A stretch of 64,000 nucleotides of DNA, from contig JAIRXQ010000025.1 in assembly GCA_031268195.1 (NCBI GenBank), forward strand, positions 1 to 64,000. Reading direction: 5' to 3'. This stretch comes from Azoarcus sp. Its GTDB lineage: Bacteria > Pseudomonadota > Gammaproteobacteria > Burkholderiales > Rhodocyclaceae. Position numbers and translations under genes: made by a program. Below, piece by piece: positions 1-9,903 of this stretch (positions within the stretch are counted from its first letter, which is position 1; each line of letters starts with the position of its first letter). Under the pieces are notes generated by a model. The model worked only from the letters and a program-made list of their open reading frames with translations. It was not told where the DNA came from and searched no databases.

Positions 1-189
1 ATCTGAACTGTTTACAACATGCCAGCATAAATGCATGAAAATTAAAGATTTTTAAAAGTAAAACTTATAATCACAACAGCTTCAGAACATTTATGTTAAA
101 TAAATGCATTCGCCCTGGGCGCGGGGCGCACAAAACGAGCCCTGCACAAGCACTACTCGGCCGTTGACGCGCCCGCCAACGCCGGATGA

Positions 190-867
190 CTACGCCCCGG
201 CGGGCGCAACGATTCGCGCCACGAATTTCCGTATCGGCCCCAGCCGGCCATGAAAAAAGTGATCCGCCCCCGGCAGTACGACCACCGGCAATTCCTGCGG
301 ACGCGCCCAATCGAGCACGTTGGCGAGCGGCACCACATCGTCGATCTCACCATGAATGAGCAGAGCGGGAACGCCCTTGGGAACGGTGGGCGTTTCGTAC
401 TCGCGCATGCTGCCGTCCCCCGTCATGCCCCCCCCCGCCATACCCGCCGCCGTACCAACGAGCACGAGATAACGCGGCGGTGCGGCGGCGGCAAGGCAGT
501 TTGCAAGCCGCATCTGCACGTAAGCGCCGAACGAAAAACCGCCGAGCACCACCGGCAAATCGCCCCATCGCCTCTGCGCCCACGCGAGCACGGCTTGCAT
601 GTCCTGCGTCTCGCCATCGCCGTGGTCGTGCGCGCCCTCGCTGCGGCCCACGCTGCGAAAATTGGGGCGCAGGGACACATAACCCAGATCGCGGAACGCC
701 CGCGCCAGCGTGTAGACCACCTTGTTGCCGTTCGTGCCGCCAAACAGCGGATGCGGATGGCACACCAGGGCAATACCCCGCACCGCATCGGGCGTATCGA
801 TCAGCACCTCGATCTGCCCCGCCGCGCCGGGCACCAACACCGTTTCATTGCAAAAAGGACGATTCAT
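190..867 (-). CDS. alpha/beta hydrolase family protein
   Basis: MNRPFCNETVLVPGAAGQIEVLID...ALVCHPHPLFGGTNGNKVV...GGFSFGAY...LLIHGEIDDVVPL; GxSxG-like nucleophile elbow and HPHP motif. Start trimmed to the ATG at 867. Confidence 0.85.
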   Translation of the reverse strand: MNRPFCNETVLVPGAAGQIEVLIDTPDAVRGIALVCHPHPLFGGTNGNKVVYTLARAFRDLGYVSLRPNFRSVGRSEGAHDHGDGETQDMQAVLAWAQRRWGDLPVVLGGFSFGAYVQMRLANCLAAAAPPRYLVLVGTAAGMAGGGMTGDGSMREYETPTVPKGVPALLIHGEIDDVVPLANVLDWARPQELPVVVLPGADHFFHGRLGPIRKFVARIVAPAGA

Positions 868-892
868 GCGCGCCTCCGCACTTGCGCCGCAT

Positions 893-1987
893 TCAGGGGG
901 GACGCCCCGCGCCGCTCCCGTCTTCGAGGCGTTCGCCCCGCCACAGACCGACAGCGGAAAGATAGGCCAGCGCGGCAAATGGCCACCCCGCGGCCACCAG
1001 ACGGCACAGGCCGTGGAAATTCGCGTAATTGCCGTTGCTGATGAAGCCGGGGCCGCCGCCTTGAAGATAAGGGCTCTCCGGCATCATGTTGATGAGTACG
1101 CAGGCCATCAACAACCCCATGCCAGCCAGGGCATGCTGCGCGACACGCGACAGACGCAGAATGACAAAAAGTAGCGCGCCGCCGAGAACCACGCCGTATT
1201 CGGTGCCCGCCGACAGCCACACCCACGGGCTGGAAGGCGTAAAAAAGAACGCCGATGCCGCTGTGCGCGCACCGATGCCGAGCACGAGCAGGGCCGCCAC
1301 CAGCGTCCGGCCCCGCAACCGCAGCGTGCAGCGCGCGAACAGACCGACGGCGACCATCATGCTCGCGGTCTGCGCCGTCTCGAAAGCGATCAGGCGGCCC
1401 GCCTCGAACGGCAGCGGCGGCGTAATGCCGAGCAACGCGCGCACACCACCGCCCGCGAACAGCAGATAGCTGGGCATCAGCTGCACGAGCAACCAGAGCA
1501 AGATGAGGATCAAGCCGGCATCGCCGGTGCGTCCATCGGTAATGTACTGTTCGCGCCAACGCGCCAGACCGTGTCCGGGCGCGAACAATGCCTGTCCCCA
1601 ACGCGCGCCGAGCAAGGCGCCCAGCAGCGTGCCCAAGACGTTGGCGCTGATATCCGTATTGCTTGCCGCGCGCGCGGGCAAAAACACTTGCAGCGTTTCC
1701 ACGCTGAAACTGAGCAGCAGCCCGAACAGGGTCACGGCCACGACACGCCCGCGCCATGACCAGCTTCGCGGCAGGGATGGCGTCAGGGTCAGTCCCAGCG
1801 GCACGAAGCCGAGGATGTTGAGAATGAAATCCGAGAAGATGAAATATTTCGGCCAGGGCGCGAACAGGTAGCCGAACACCGGCAAGCCTTTGGATTGCCA
1901 GCCGCCCAGCGGGTGCAGGCATGCATAGACCAGCAAGAAGATGTAAGCGATGGCGAGGTGCCGGGACAGCGATCGGGAGGAAGACAC
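893..1987 (-). CDS. VanZ-like family multi-TM membrane protein
   Basis: 364 aa, many TM segments; FSDFILNILGFVPLGLTL...SFSVETLQVFLPAR..NTDISANVLGTLLGALLG is VanZ-like. Confidence 0.75.
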   Translation of the reverse strand: MSSSRSLSRHLAIAYIFLLVYACLHPLGGWQSKGLPVFGYLFAPWPKYFIFSDFILNILGFVPLGLTLTPSLPRSWSWRGRVVAVTLFGLLLSFSVETLQVFLPARAASNTDISANVLGTLLGALLGARWGQALFAPGHGLARWREQYITDGRTGDAGLILILLWLLVQLMPSYLLFAGGGVRALLGITPPLPFEAGRLIAFETAQTASMMVAVGLFARCTLRLRGRTLVAALLVLGIGARTAASAFFFTPSSPWVWLSAGTEYGVVLGGALLFVILRLSRVAQHALAGMGLLMACVLINMMPESPYLQGGGPGFISNGNYANFHGLCRLVAAGWPFAALAYLSAVGLWRGERLEDGSGAGRPP

Positions 1988-2250
1988 TTTGAACGGATTG
2001 CGAATGCTGCGATGCGGGGAATCGGAACGAAGCGAGTCTAACGGAGATTCCCCGCATCCGTCGAACGGTTTGACTGCGCGCTTTTCTCAGGGCAATCGGG
2101 TGATCGCTGCTTGACGAGTCCGTGGCTGATGAAGAGACGAGGCTGGCGAGGATCGGGCAAGGCGTTGAAGTGGGCTGCAAGCATAACGGGGATGACGCTA
2201 AAACGACAGGTTGGAAAAATTTGTTCGCCCGATTGCCCTGCTGACAATGC

Positions 2251-2278
2251 CCGGCGGCGCCCTGGTGCGCGCCGCCGG
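2251..2278. repeat. 10-bp perfect inverted repeat (hairpin) in intergenic region
   Basis: CCGGCGGCGC-cctggtgc-GCGCCGCCGG. Confidence 0.6.
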
Positions 2279-2382
2279 ATGCCGCCGCGTTCGGCCCCGC
2301 ACCATGACAATAGCTTTGCAAGCGGTCCGCGCGGGAATAGACTGATGTTATTCACTGTCCATACACATCGCCGGAGACGACC

Positions 2383-3222
2383 ATGAACCAACCCGCCATC
2401 AACCCATCGCTGACGCTCAATGACGGCAGCACGATACCTCAACTCGGGCTCGGCACCTGGCAAGCGCCGGAAGAGGAGGCAGCGGCTGCCGTTGCCGCTG
2501 CACTGAAGGCCGGGTATCGCCTCATCGACACCGCCGCCATCTATGGCAACGAGGCTGCCGTCGGTCAAGGACTGCGGCAGGCGGAAGTCGCCCGCGAACA
2601 GATTTTCGTCACCACTAAATTATGGAACGATGCGCAAGGCTACGACGAAGCCCTGCGCGCCTTCGACGACAGTCTCAAGCGCCTGCAACTCGACACGGTG
2701 GATCTCTACCTCATTCATTGGCCCGCGCCGCATAAAGATCGCTATGTCGATAGCTGGCGCGCCCTCGTGCGCCTGAAAGAAGAAAAACGCGTCCGCGCCA
2801 TCGGTGTCTCCAATTTCCAGATCCCGCATCTGGAGCGGATCATCGAGGAGACTGGCGTCACGCCCGCCGTCAACCAGATCGAACTCCACCCCGATTTCCA
2901 GCAAAAGGCGCTCCAGGCGTTCCACGCCGCGCACGGCATCCTGACCCAGTCGTGGAGTCCCCTCGGTCAAGGCGCCCTGCTCCACAACGAAACGATCCTC
3001 CGGATCGCTGCCAGGCACGGCAAATCCGCGGCACAAACGATCATCCGCTGGCACCTCGACAACGGTCTCCTGGTCATCCCGAAGTCCGTCCACGCCAGAC
3101 GCATCGTCGAGAACTTCTCCGTGTTCGATTTCATTCTCGACCCCGACGAGCTCGCCCACCTTGCCGCGCTGGACGACGCGAAGCACCGCATCGGGCCACA
3201 TCCGGATACGGCGAAGTTCTGA
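2383..3222 (+). CDS. aldo/keto reductase (2,5-diketo-D-gluconate reductase-like)
   Basis: 279 aa; LGLGTWQAPEEEAAAAVAAALKAGYRLIDTAAIYGNEAAVGQGL, DLYLIHWPAP, IGVSNF motifs. Confidence 0.9.
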   Translation: MNQPAINPSLTLNDGSTIPQLGLGTWQAPEEEAAAAVAAALKAGYRLIDTAAIYGNEAAVGQGLRQAEVAREQIFVTTKLWNDAQGYDEALRAFDDSLKRLQLDTVDLYLIHWPAPHKDRYVDSWRALVRLKEEKRVRAIGVSNFQIPHLERIIEETGVTPAVNQIELHPDFQQKALQAFHAAHGILTQSWSPLGQGALLHNETILRIAARHGKSAAQTIIRWHLDNGLLVIPKSVHARRIVENFSVFDFILDPDELAHLAALDDAKHRIGPHPDTAKF

Positions 3223-3347
3223 ACACGTCGCCAACCGCGTCAAATGCCCGCTCGCGTACTTGCGGAAATTCTTTCGGTATGCGTACATCGGGAGCAGGGG
3301 AATCTTTCACAAAAAACGATGCCTGATGCCGGAGAGGAGACAACATC

Positions 3348-6029
3348 ATGGCGCAATTACCCATCATTCCACACTTGACGGACATCGATCCTGCCGAAAC
3401 CCAGGAATGGGTAGACGCGCTGGCGGCGGTGATCGAGAAGGAAGGCGCGGACCGCGCGCACTATCTGCTCGAATCGCTGATCGCCGCCGCGCGAGAGAGA
3501 GGGGCGGAGATTCCTTACAGCGCCACGACGGAATACATCAACACGATTCCGCCAGAGCGGCAGCCGCGCTATCCGGGCGACCCGGACATGGAAATCAAAA
3601 TCCATTCCCACATCCGCTGGAATGCGATGGCGATGGTGGTACGCGCCAACAAACACACCAACGTAGGCGGGCACATCGCTTCCTTCGCGTCCGCTGCCGC
3701 GCTCTATGACGTGGGATTCGCGCATTTCTGGAGAGCGCCCACGGAAAAATCGGCGGGCGATCTCATCTTTTTCCAAGGCCATTCGGTGCCAGGCGTCTAT
3801 GCGCGTGCCTTCCTGCTCGGGCGGCTCACCGAGGAACAACTGGACAACTTCCGGCAGGAAACCAGCGGCAAGGGCATTTCCAGCTATCCACATCCGTGGC
3901 TGATGCCGGATTTCTGGCAGTTTCCCACGGTGTCGATGGGGCTGGGGCCGCTACAGGCAATCTATCAGGCGCGCTTCATGAAGTACCTCGCCAGCCGGGG
4001 CCTGCTCGACGCGAAAGAGGTGGAAGCGCGCAAGGTGTGGGCTTTCCTCGGCGACGGCGAAACCGACGAGGTGGAGGCGCTCGGCGCCATCGACATGGCC
4101 GGGCGCGAGAAGCTCGACAATCTGATCTTCGTCATCAACTGCAACCTGCAACGGCTCGATGGCCCGGTGCGTGGCAACGGCAAGATCATTCAGGAACTCG
4201 AAGCCCTGTTCCGGGGCGCAAGCTGGAACGTCATCAAGGTGATCTGGGGGACGCATTGGGATACCCTGTTTCGCCGCGACACGAAAGGCATCCTCAAGAA
4301 ACGCATGATGGAAGCCTGCGACGGTGAGTATCAAACCTTCAAGGCGGAAAACGGCGCTTATGTGCGCGAGGCGTTCTTCAACACGCCGGAGCTAAAGGAG
4401 TTGGTGGCGGACTGGACGGACGACGACATCTGGCAGCTGAATCGCGGCGGCCACGACATTTTCAAGGTTTTCGCCGCCTACACCGCCGCCGCCGCGCACA
4501 AAGGACAGCCGAGCGTCGTGCTGGCGAAAACCATCAAGGGTTTCGGCATGGGCACAGCGGGCGAGGCGATGAACATCTCGCACCAACAAAAGAAAATGGA
4601 TCGGGGCGCACTTGCCCGTTTCCGCGACCGTTTCCACTTGCCGGTACCCGACGACGATCTGGAAGCCCTGCCCTATCTCACCTTCGCCAAAGATTCGCCC
4701 GAATACGCCTACATGCAAAAGTGCCGCGCCGATCTGGGCGGCTATCTCCCGCAGCGGCGCCAGAAGGCCGCGCCGCTGGCGATTCCGCCGCTCTCGGCGT
4801 TCGACGCCTTGTTGAAAGGCTCCGGGAAGGGGCGCGAACTCTCCACCACGATGGCGCTGGTGCGCATCATGAACATGCTCTTGCGCGACAAGGTGCTCGG
4901 CAAGCATATCGTCCCCATCGTGCCGGACGAATCGCGCACTTTCGGCATGGAAGGCATGTTCCGTCAGTACGGCATCTGGAGCCAGGAAGGCCAGAAATAT
5001 ATGCCGGAAGATCACGACCAGTTGATGTTCTACAAGGAATCGAAAACCGGCCAGATCCTTCAGGAAGGCATCAACGAGGCGGGCGCGATGGCCGACTGGA
5101 TCGCGGCGGCCACCGCTTATTCCGTGCATGGCGTGCAAATGATCCCGTTCTACGTCTGCTATTCGATGTTCGGCATTCAGCGCACGATGGACTTGTGCTG
5201 GGCGGCGGGCGACCAGCGCTCGCGCGGTTTTCTCATCGGCGGCACGGCTGGACGCACGACGTTGAACGGCGAGGGCTTGCAGCACGAGGACGGTCACAGC
5301 CTCGTGCTGGCGAACCTGCTGCCCAACTGCGTGAGCTACGACCCCGCTTTCCAGTACGAAGTCGCGGTGATCGTGCGCGACGGCCTGCGCCGGATGCACG
5401 AGAATCAGGAGGACGTGTTCTATTACCTGACCGTACAGAACGAGAACTACGAGCACCCCGACATGCCGCAGGGCAAGGAAGCCGACATCGTCAAAGGCAT
5501 GTACCTGTTCCGAAAAGGCAGCGCATCCAGCGGCTCGAGGGTGCAACTGCTCGGCTCCGGCACCATCTTCCGCGAAGTGATCGCCGCCGCCGATCTGCTC
5601 AAGTCCGACTGGGGCATCGAAGCCGACCTCTGGGGCTGCCCCGGCTTCAATGTGCTCACGCGCGAGGGGCAGGACATCGCGCGCTGGAACATGCTGCATC
5701 CGCTGGAAAAACCCCGGGTGCCGCACGTCGCACAGTGCCTTGCCGACACACGCGGCCCGGTCGTCGCCGCCACTGACTACGTGCGCCTGTACGCCGAGCA
5801 AATCCGCCCCTTCGTGCCGCGCCGCTACGTCACCCTCGGCACCGACGGTTTCGGTCGCTCCGACACCCGCGCGGCGCTGCGCGCTTTCTTCGAGGTCGAC
5901 CGCCATTGGGTGACGATCGCGGCCCTCAAGGCGCTTGCCGACGACGGCGAAATCAGCCCGGGCAAAGTGGCCAAAGCCATCAAAAAATACAGCGTGGACA
6001 CGGCCAAGCCGAATCCGCTGACGGTGTAA
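3348..6029 (+). CDS. aceE: pyruvate dehydrogenase E1 component (homodimeric)
   Basis: 893 aa; PRYPGDPDMEIKIHSHIRWNAMAMVVRANK, GDGETDEVEALGAIDMAGREKLDNLIFVINCNLQRLDGPVRGN. Confidence 0.97.
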   Translation: MAQLPIIPHLTDIDPAETQEWVDALAAVIEKEGADRAHYLLESLIAAARERGAEIPYSATTEYINTIPPERQPRYPGDPDMEIKIHSHIRWNAMAMVVRANKHTNVGGHIASFASAAALYDVGFAHFWRAPTEKSAGDLIFFQGHSVPGVYARAFLLGRLTEEQLDNFRQETSGKGISSYPHPWLMPDFWQFPTVSMGLGPLQAIYQARFMKYLASRGLLDAKEVEARKVWAFLGDGETDEVEALGAIDMAGREKLDNLIFVINCNLQRLDGPVRGNGKIIQELEALFRGASWNVIKVIWGTHWDTLFRRDTKGILKKRMMEACDGEYQTFKAENGAYVREAFFNTPELKELVADWTDDDIWQLNRGGHDIFKVFAAYTAAAAHKGQPSVVLAKTIKGFGMGTAGEAMNISHQQKKMDRGALARFRDRFHLPVPDDDLEALPYLTFAKDSPEYAYMQKCRADLGGYLPQRRQKAAPLAIPPLSAFDALLKGSGKGRELSTTMALVRIMNMLLRDKVLGKHIVPIVPDESRTFGMEGMFRQYGIWSQEGQKYMPEDHDQLMFYKESKTGQILQEGINEAGAMADWIAAATAYSVHGVQMIPFYVCYSMFGIQRTMDLCWAAGDQRSRGFLIGGTAGRTTLNGEGLQHEDGHSLVLANLLPNCVSYDPAFQYEVAVIVRDGLRRMHENQEDVFYYLTVQNENYEHPDMPQGKEADIVKGMYLFRKGSASSGSRVQLLGSGTIFREVIAAADLLKSDWGIEADLWGCPGFNVLTREGQDIARWNMLHPLEKPRVPHVAQCLADTRGPVVAATDYVRLYAEQIRPFVPRRYVTLGTDGFGRSDTRAALRAFFEVDRHWVTIAALKALADDGEISPGKVAKAIKKYSVDTAKPNPLTV

Positions 6030-6044
6030 GGAAAGGAAGACACC

Positions 6045-7346
6045 ATGAGCACGCTCACAGAAATCAAGGTGCCCGACATTGGCGGCTTCTCCAACGTGCC
6101 GATCATCGACTTGTTCGTGAAACCGGGCGACGCCATCGCGGTAGACGACGCCATCTGCACGCTGGAATCGGACAAGGCGACGATGGAGGTGCCCGCGACC
6201 GCGGCGGGGGTCGTCAAGGAGGTGGCGGTGAAGCTTGGAGACAAGGTTTCGGAAGGAACGTTGTTGATTCGGCTCGAAGCCACCGGGACGGCTGAAACGC
6301 CCCGCCCTGACAAGAAGGAGGCCGGGAGCGGGTTGGCGGCCCCACAAACCGCCCACACCGCCACCGCCTCCACCCCTCCACGGGAGGGAACCCCGCCACG
6401 GGAAGTCTCCCCTCTTTCACCCGTCCCGCCGCTCGGCGCCACGATCCACGCCTCCCCCGCCGTGCGCGCCTACGCCCGCGAACTTGGGGCCGATCTCGCA
6501 CACATCACGCCCAGCGGCCCCAACGGACGCATCCTCAAAGAAGATGTCACCGCCTGGATCAAGGGCGCGCTCACTTCCGGCGCCACGGGCGCTTTGTCCG
6601 GCGGCGGCGGGCTAGATCTGCTACCGTGGCCGAAGATCGACTTCTCCAGGTTCGGCGAGTTCGACACCGTGCCACTGTCGCACATCCAGAAAATCTCCGG
6701 CCAGAACCTCGCCCGCAACTGGGTCATGATTCCGGCCGTCACCTATTTCGAGGACGCCGACATCACCGAACTCGAAGCCTTCCGCCTCCAGACCAACAAG
6801 GAAAACGAAAAAGGCGGCGGCACGAAACTGACGCTGCTCTCCTTCATCATCAAGGCGTGCGTCAGGGCGCTGCGCGAATTCCCGGCATTCAACAGCTCAC
6901 TCGAGGGCGACAAACTCATCGTCAAGAAATACTTTCACATCGGCTTCGCCGCCGATACGCCCAACGGCCTCGTGGTGCCGGTCATCAAGGATGCCGAGCG
7001 CAAAGGCATCTTCGAGATTGCAGCACAGACGAGCGAACTCGCCCGTCAGGCACGCGAAGGCAAGCTCAAGCCCGCCGACATGCAAGGCGCAAGCTTTACC
7101 ATCTCCAGCGTCGGCGGCATCGGCGGCACCAGTTTTTCGCCCATCATCAACGCGCCGGAAGTGGCCATCCTCGGCGTCAGCAAATCCGCGCTAAAGCCCG
7201 TCTGGGACGGCAAGGTCTTCCAGCCCCGCCTCATCGTCCCGCTCTCACTCACGGCGGACCACCGCGTCATTGACGGCGCGCTGGCGACACGCTTCAATGC
7301 TTATCTCGCGCGCCTGCTGGAGGATTTTCGGCGAGTGACGTTGTGA
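6045..7346 (+). CDS. aceF: dihydrolipoamide acetyltransferase (PDH E2)
   Basis: N-terminal lipoyl domain (LESDKATMEVP), peripheral subunit-binding domain, C-terminal catalytic domain ending SLTADHRVIDGALATRF. Confidence 0.96.
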   Translation: MSTLTEIKVPDIGGFSNVPIIDLFVKPGDAIAVDDAICTLESDKATMEVPATAAGVVKEVAVKLGDKVSEGTLLIRLEATGTAETPRPDKKEAGSGLAAPQTAHTATASTPPREGTPPREVSPLSPVPPLGATIHASPAVRAYARELGADLAHITPSGPNGRILKEDVTAWIKGALTSGATGALSGGGGLDLLPWPKIDFSRFGEFDTVPLSHIQKISGQNLARNWVMIPAVTYFEDADITELEAFRLQTNKENEKGGGTKLTLLSFIIKACVRALREFPAFNSSLEGDKLIVKKYFHIGFAADTPNGLVVPVIKDAERKGIFEIAAQTSELARQAREGKLKPADMQGASFTISSVGGIGGTSFSPIINAPEVAILGVSKSALKPVWDGKVFQPRLIVPLSLTADHRVIDGALATRFNAYLARLLEDFRRVTL

Positions 7347-7356
7347 CAGGAACAGC

Positions 7357-8121
7357 ATGAACAATAACGTAACCAATGGCGCCGAGCTGCGCACGGCAGT
7401 GCTGGTCGATTGCGACAACGTCTCGCCGGAGATACTGGAATACGCCCTGCTGATGGCCGCCCAATTCGGGCGCATCGTGCTGCGGCGCGGCTATGGCAAC
7501 CAAGGCACCCTGTCGAATAAATGGCAACAGGCATTGGTTCAGCAAGCATTCACGCCTTGTCTGCAATATCAATACGCTTCAGGAAAAAACACTGCCGATA
7601 TCGCTCTAGCGCTCGACGCGCAGGAAGCCTTGTTCGATGGGCGGGTCGATTCTTTCTGTCTGGTGACGAGCGATTCAGACTTCACCTACCTTTGCCGGAA
7701 ACTGCGCGAACGTGGCGCGACGGTTTGCATCATCGGCGAGACCAAAACGCCTCTCCCCTTGCGCAATGCATGCGATCAGTTTTTTGAATGGAAGCCGGAA
7801 GCCGATCCACAGGAAAAACCTGCGAAGAAATCCGCCGCCGCACCCGGATCCCCCAAAAAACAAGACACGAAAGGCAGACCGCTGTTCGTCGTCAAAGCCG
7901 TCTCGCAGCTGGTCAGCGATACGTCGGATGGCAAAATACCTTTGACGACGCTTGGGCAATATCTCAAGCGCACGAATCCGGCGTTCTCTCCCAAAAATTA
8001 CAGCCACTCGACTTTGCTGAAAATGATCAAAACCTACGATCTACTCATCGTCGAGGAGAATAGCTCTGGCGCTCATTGGGTCAGTCTGGCGGCGAGCGCC
8101 GACGCATCTTCCAACGACTAA
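7357..8121 (+). CDS. NYN domain (LabA/PIN-like) protein with C-terminal OST-HTH/LOTUS-like domain
   Basis: 254 aa; AVLVDCDNVSPEILEYAL, CLVTSDSDFTYLCRKLRERGATVCIIG (NYN acidic motifs); C-terminal VVKAVSQLVSDTSDGKIPLTTLGQYLKRTNPAFSPKNYSHSTLLKMIKTY (LOTUS-like). Confidence 0.88.
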   Translation: MNNNVTNGAELRTAVLVDCDNVSPEILEYALLMAAQFGRIVLRRGYGNQGTLSNKWQQALVQQAFTPCLQYQYASGKNTADIALALDAQEALFDGRVDSFCLVTSDSDFTYLCRKLRERGATVCIIGETKTPLPLRNACDQFFEWKPEADPQEKPAKKSAAAPGSPKKQDTKGRPLFVVKAVSQLVSDTSDGKIPLTTLGQYLKRTNPAFSPKNYSHSTLLKMIKTYDLLIVEENSSGAHWVSLAASADASSND

Positions 8122-8132
8122 GGATTCAGAAC

Positions 8133-9872
8133 ATGGCGCAATTCATCGACATCGAGGTCCCCGACATCGGCGACTTCTCCAACGTGCCGGTCATCGACCT
8201 GTTCGTGAAACCGGGCGATGCCATCGCGGTAGACGACGCCATCTGCATGCTGGAATCGGACAAGGCGACGATGGAGGTGCCCGCGACGGCGGCAGGCGTG
8301 GTCAAGGAGGTGCTGGTAAAGCTCGGAGACAAGGTTTCGGCGGGCAGCCTGCTGCTCCGCATCGAAGCCACGGACACTGTGGATTTGGCGCGCCGCGAAG
8401 CAGCGCATTCCAATCATCCCTCCAAGCAGAGCGAAGCCCCGCCCCCCCCCACCCCACCAAGCCCGCCCTCTGGCTACGACTGCGAACTCCTCGTCCTTGG
8501 CGGCGGGCCGGGCGGCTATTCCGCCGCGTTTCGCGCGGCCGATCTCGGGTTGAAGACGATCATCGTCGAACGCTATGCGACGCTCGGCGGTGTTTGCCTC
8601 AATGTAGGCTGCATTCCCTCCAAGGCGTTGCTCCACGTCGCCTCGGTCATCGAACAGGCCGAACACGTCACGGAGGCGGGTGTCTCTTTCGCCGCGCCCA
8701 CGGTCGACCTCGACAAACTGCGCGCCCACGAAAACGGCGTGGTCAAAAAGCTCACCACCGGGCTCGCGGAGATGGCGAAGGGACGCAAGGTGAAGCACCT
8801 GCGAGGCGTCGGCCAGTTTCTCGATGCGCATCGCCTCGAAATCGTCCTGCCCGATGGCGCGAAACAAGTGGTGAGCTTCGCGCAGGCCATCGTCGCGGCG
8901 GGCTCACGCGCCGTACGGCTGCCCTTCATGCCTGATGACACGCGCATCATCGACTCCACCGGCGCACTGGCGCTGGCGTCTGTGCCGAAGAAAATGCTGG
9001 TGATCGGCGGCGGCATCATCGGACTGGAAATGGCGACCGTCTACAGCACGCTCGGCGCACGCATCACCGTGGTCGAACGGGGCGACGGACTCATGCCCGG
9101 TGCCGATCGCGATCTCGTAAAGGTGTGGGAAAAAAAGAATGCTGCACGCTTCGAGCGCATCCTGTTCAAGACCGGCATCATCGCCGCCACCGCGACGGCG
9201 GCCGGTATCGAAGTCACCTACTCCACAAATGAAAAGGAAACCTTCGACCGCGTTCTCGTCGCTGCCGGCCGCACGCCCAATGGCCCGCTGATCGCCGCCG
9301 AAAAGGCGGGAATCGCTGTCAGCGAGCACGGTTTCATCGAGGTCGACTGCCAGCAGCGCACAAATGTGCCGCACATCTTCGCCATCGGGGACATCGTGGG
9401 CAATCCGATGCTCGCGCACAAAGCCGTGCACGAAGGCCATGTCGCGGCGGAAGTCGCCGCCGGACGCAAATCCGCATTCGATGCGCTGCAAATTCCGTCG
9501 GTGGCCTACACCCATCCCGAAATCGCGTGGGCGGGCAAGACGGAAGCACAGTTGAAAGCCGAAGGCGCGCGGTTCGAGAAAGCCGTGTTCCCGTGGGCCG
9601 CGAGCGGCCGCGCCATCGCCAACGGCGCGGCCGAAGGCTTCACCAAGCTCCTGTTCGATGCCCAAACCCACCGCATCGTCGGCGGCGCGCTCGTCGGCAT
9701 GAATGCGGGCGACCTGATCGGGGAGATTTGCCTCGCCATCGAAATGGGCGCGGAAGCCGCCGACATCGGCAAAACCATCCATCCGCACCCAACGCTGTGC
9801 GAATCCATCGGCATGGCGGCGGAAGTGGCCGAAGGCAGTTGCACGGATTTGCCAACGGCGCGGAAACGGTGA
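8133..9872 (+). CDS. lpdA: dihydrolipoyl dehydrogenase with N-terminal lipoyl domain (PDH E3)
   Basis: Lipoyl domain, then ELLVLGGGPGGYSAAFRAADLG, GGVCLNVGCIPSKALLH redox disulfide, IGDIVGNPMLAHKA, HPHPTLCES. Start at ATG 8133. Confidence 0.96.
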   Translation: MAQFIDIEVPDIGDFSNVPVIDLFVKPGDAIAVDDAICMLESDKATMEVPATAAGVVKEVLVKLGDKVSAGSLLLRIEATDTVDLARREAAHSNHPSKQSEAPPPPTPPSPPSGYDCELLVLGGGPGGYSAAFRAADLGLKTIIVERYATLGGVCLNVGCIPSKALLHVASVIEQAEHVTEAGVSFAAPTVDLDKLRAHENGVVKKLTTGLAEMAKGRKVKHLRGVGQFLDAHRLEIVLPDGAKQVVSFAQAIVAAGSRAVRLPFMPDDTRIIDSTGALALASVPKKMLVIGGGIIGLEMATVYSTLGARITVVERGDGLMPGADRDLVKVWEKKNAARFERILFKTGIIAATATAAGIEVTYSTNEKETFDRVLVAAGRTPNGPLIAAEKAGIAVSEHGFIEVDCQQRTNVPHIFAIGDIVGNPMLAHKAVHEGHVAAEVAAGRKSAFDALQIPSVAYTHPEIAWAGKTEAQLKAEGARFEKAVFPWAASGRAIANGAAEGFTKLLFDAQTHRIVGGALVGMNAGDLIGEICLAIEMGAEAADIGKTIHPHPTLCESIGMAAEVAEGSCTDLPTARKR

Positions 9873-9903
9873 GCAGGCAGACGAATCAGCCGGAAATTTC
9901 CGC

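Noticed and set aside
1-110. AT-rich window start as an origin or phage attachment site
   Set aside because: No DnaA boxes, tRNA end or integrase could be supported from 110 bp.
864-2321. 485-aa minus-strand ORF overlapping the VanZ-like gene
   Set aside because: Alternative frame of the same strand; low-complexity Arg/Ala content, whereas 893..1987 has clean TM segments and VanZ-like motifs.
4392-6356. 654-aa open frame on the minus strand
   Set aside because: Antisense shadow of aceE/aceF; composition is typical of high-GC antisense ORFs (Arg/His/Ala rich, no domain), while the sense frame is an unambiguous enzyme.
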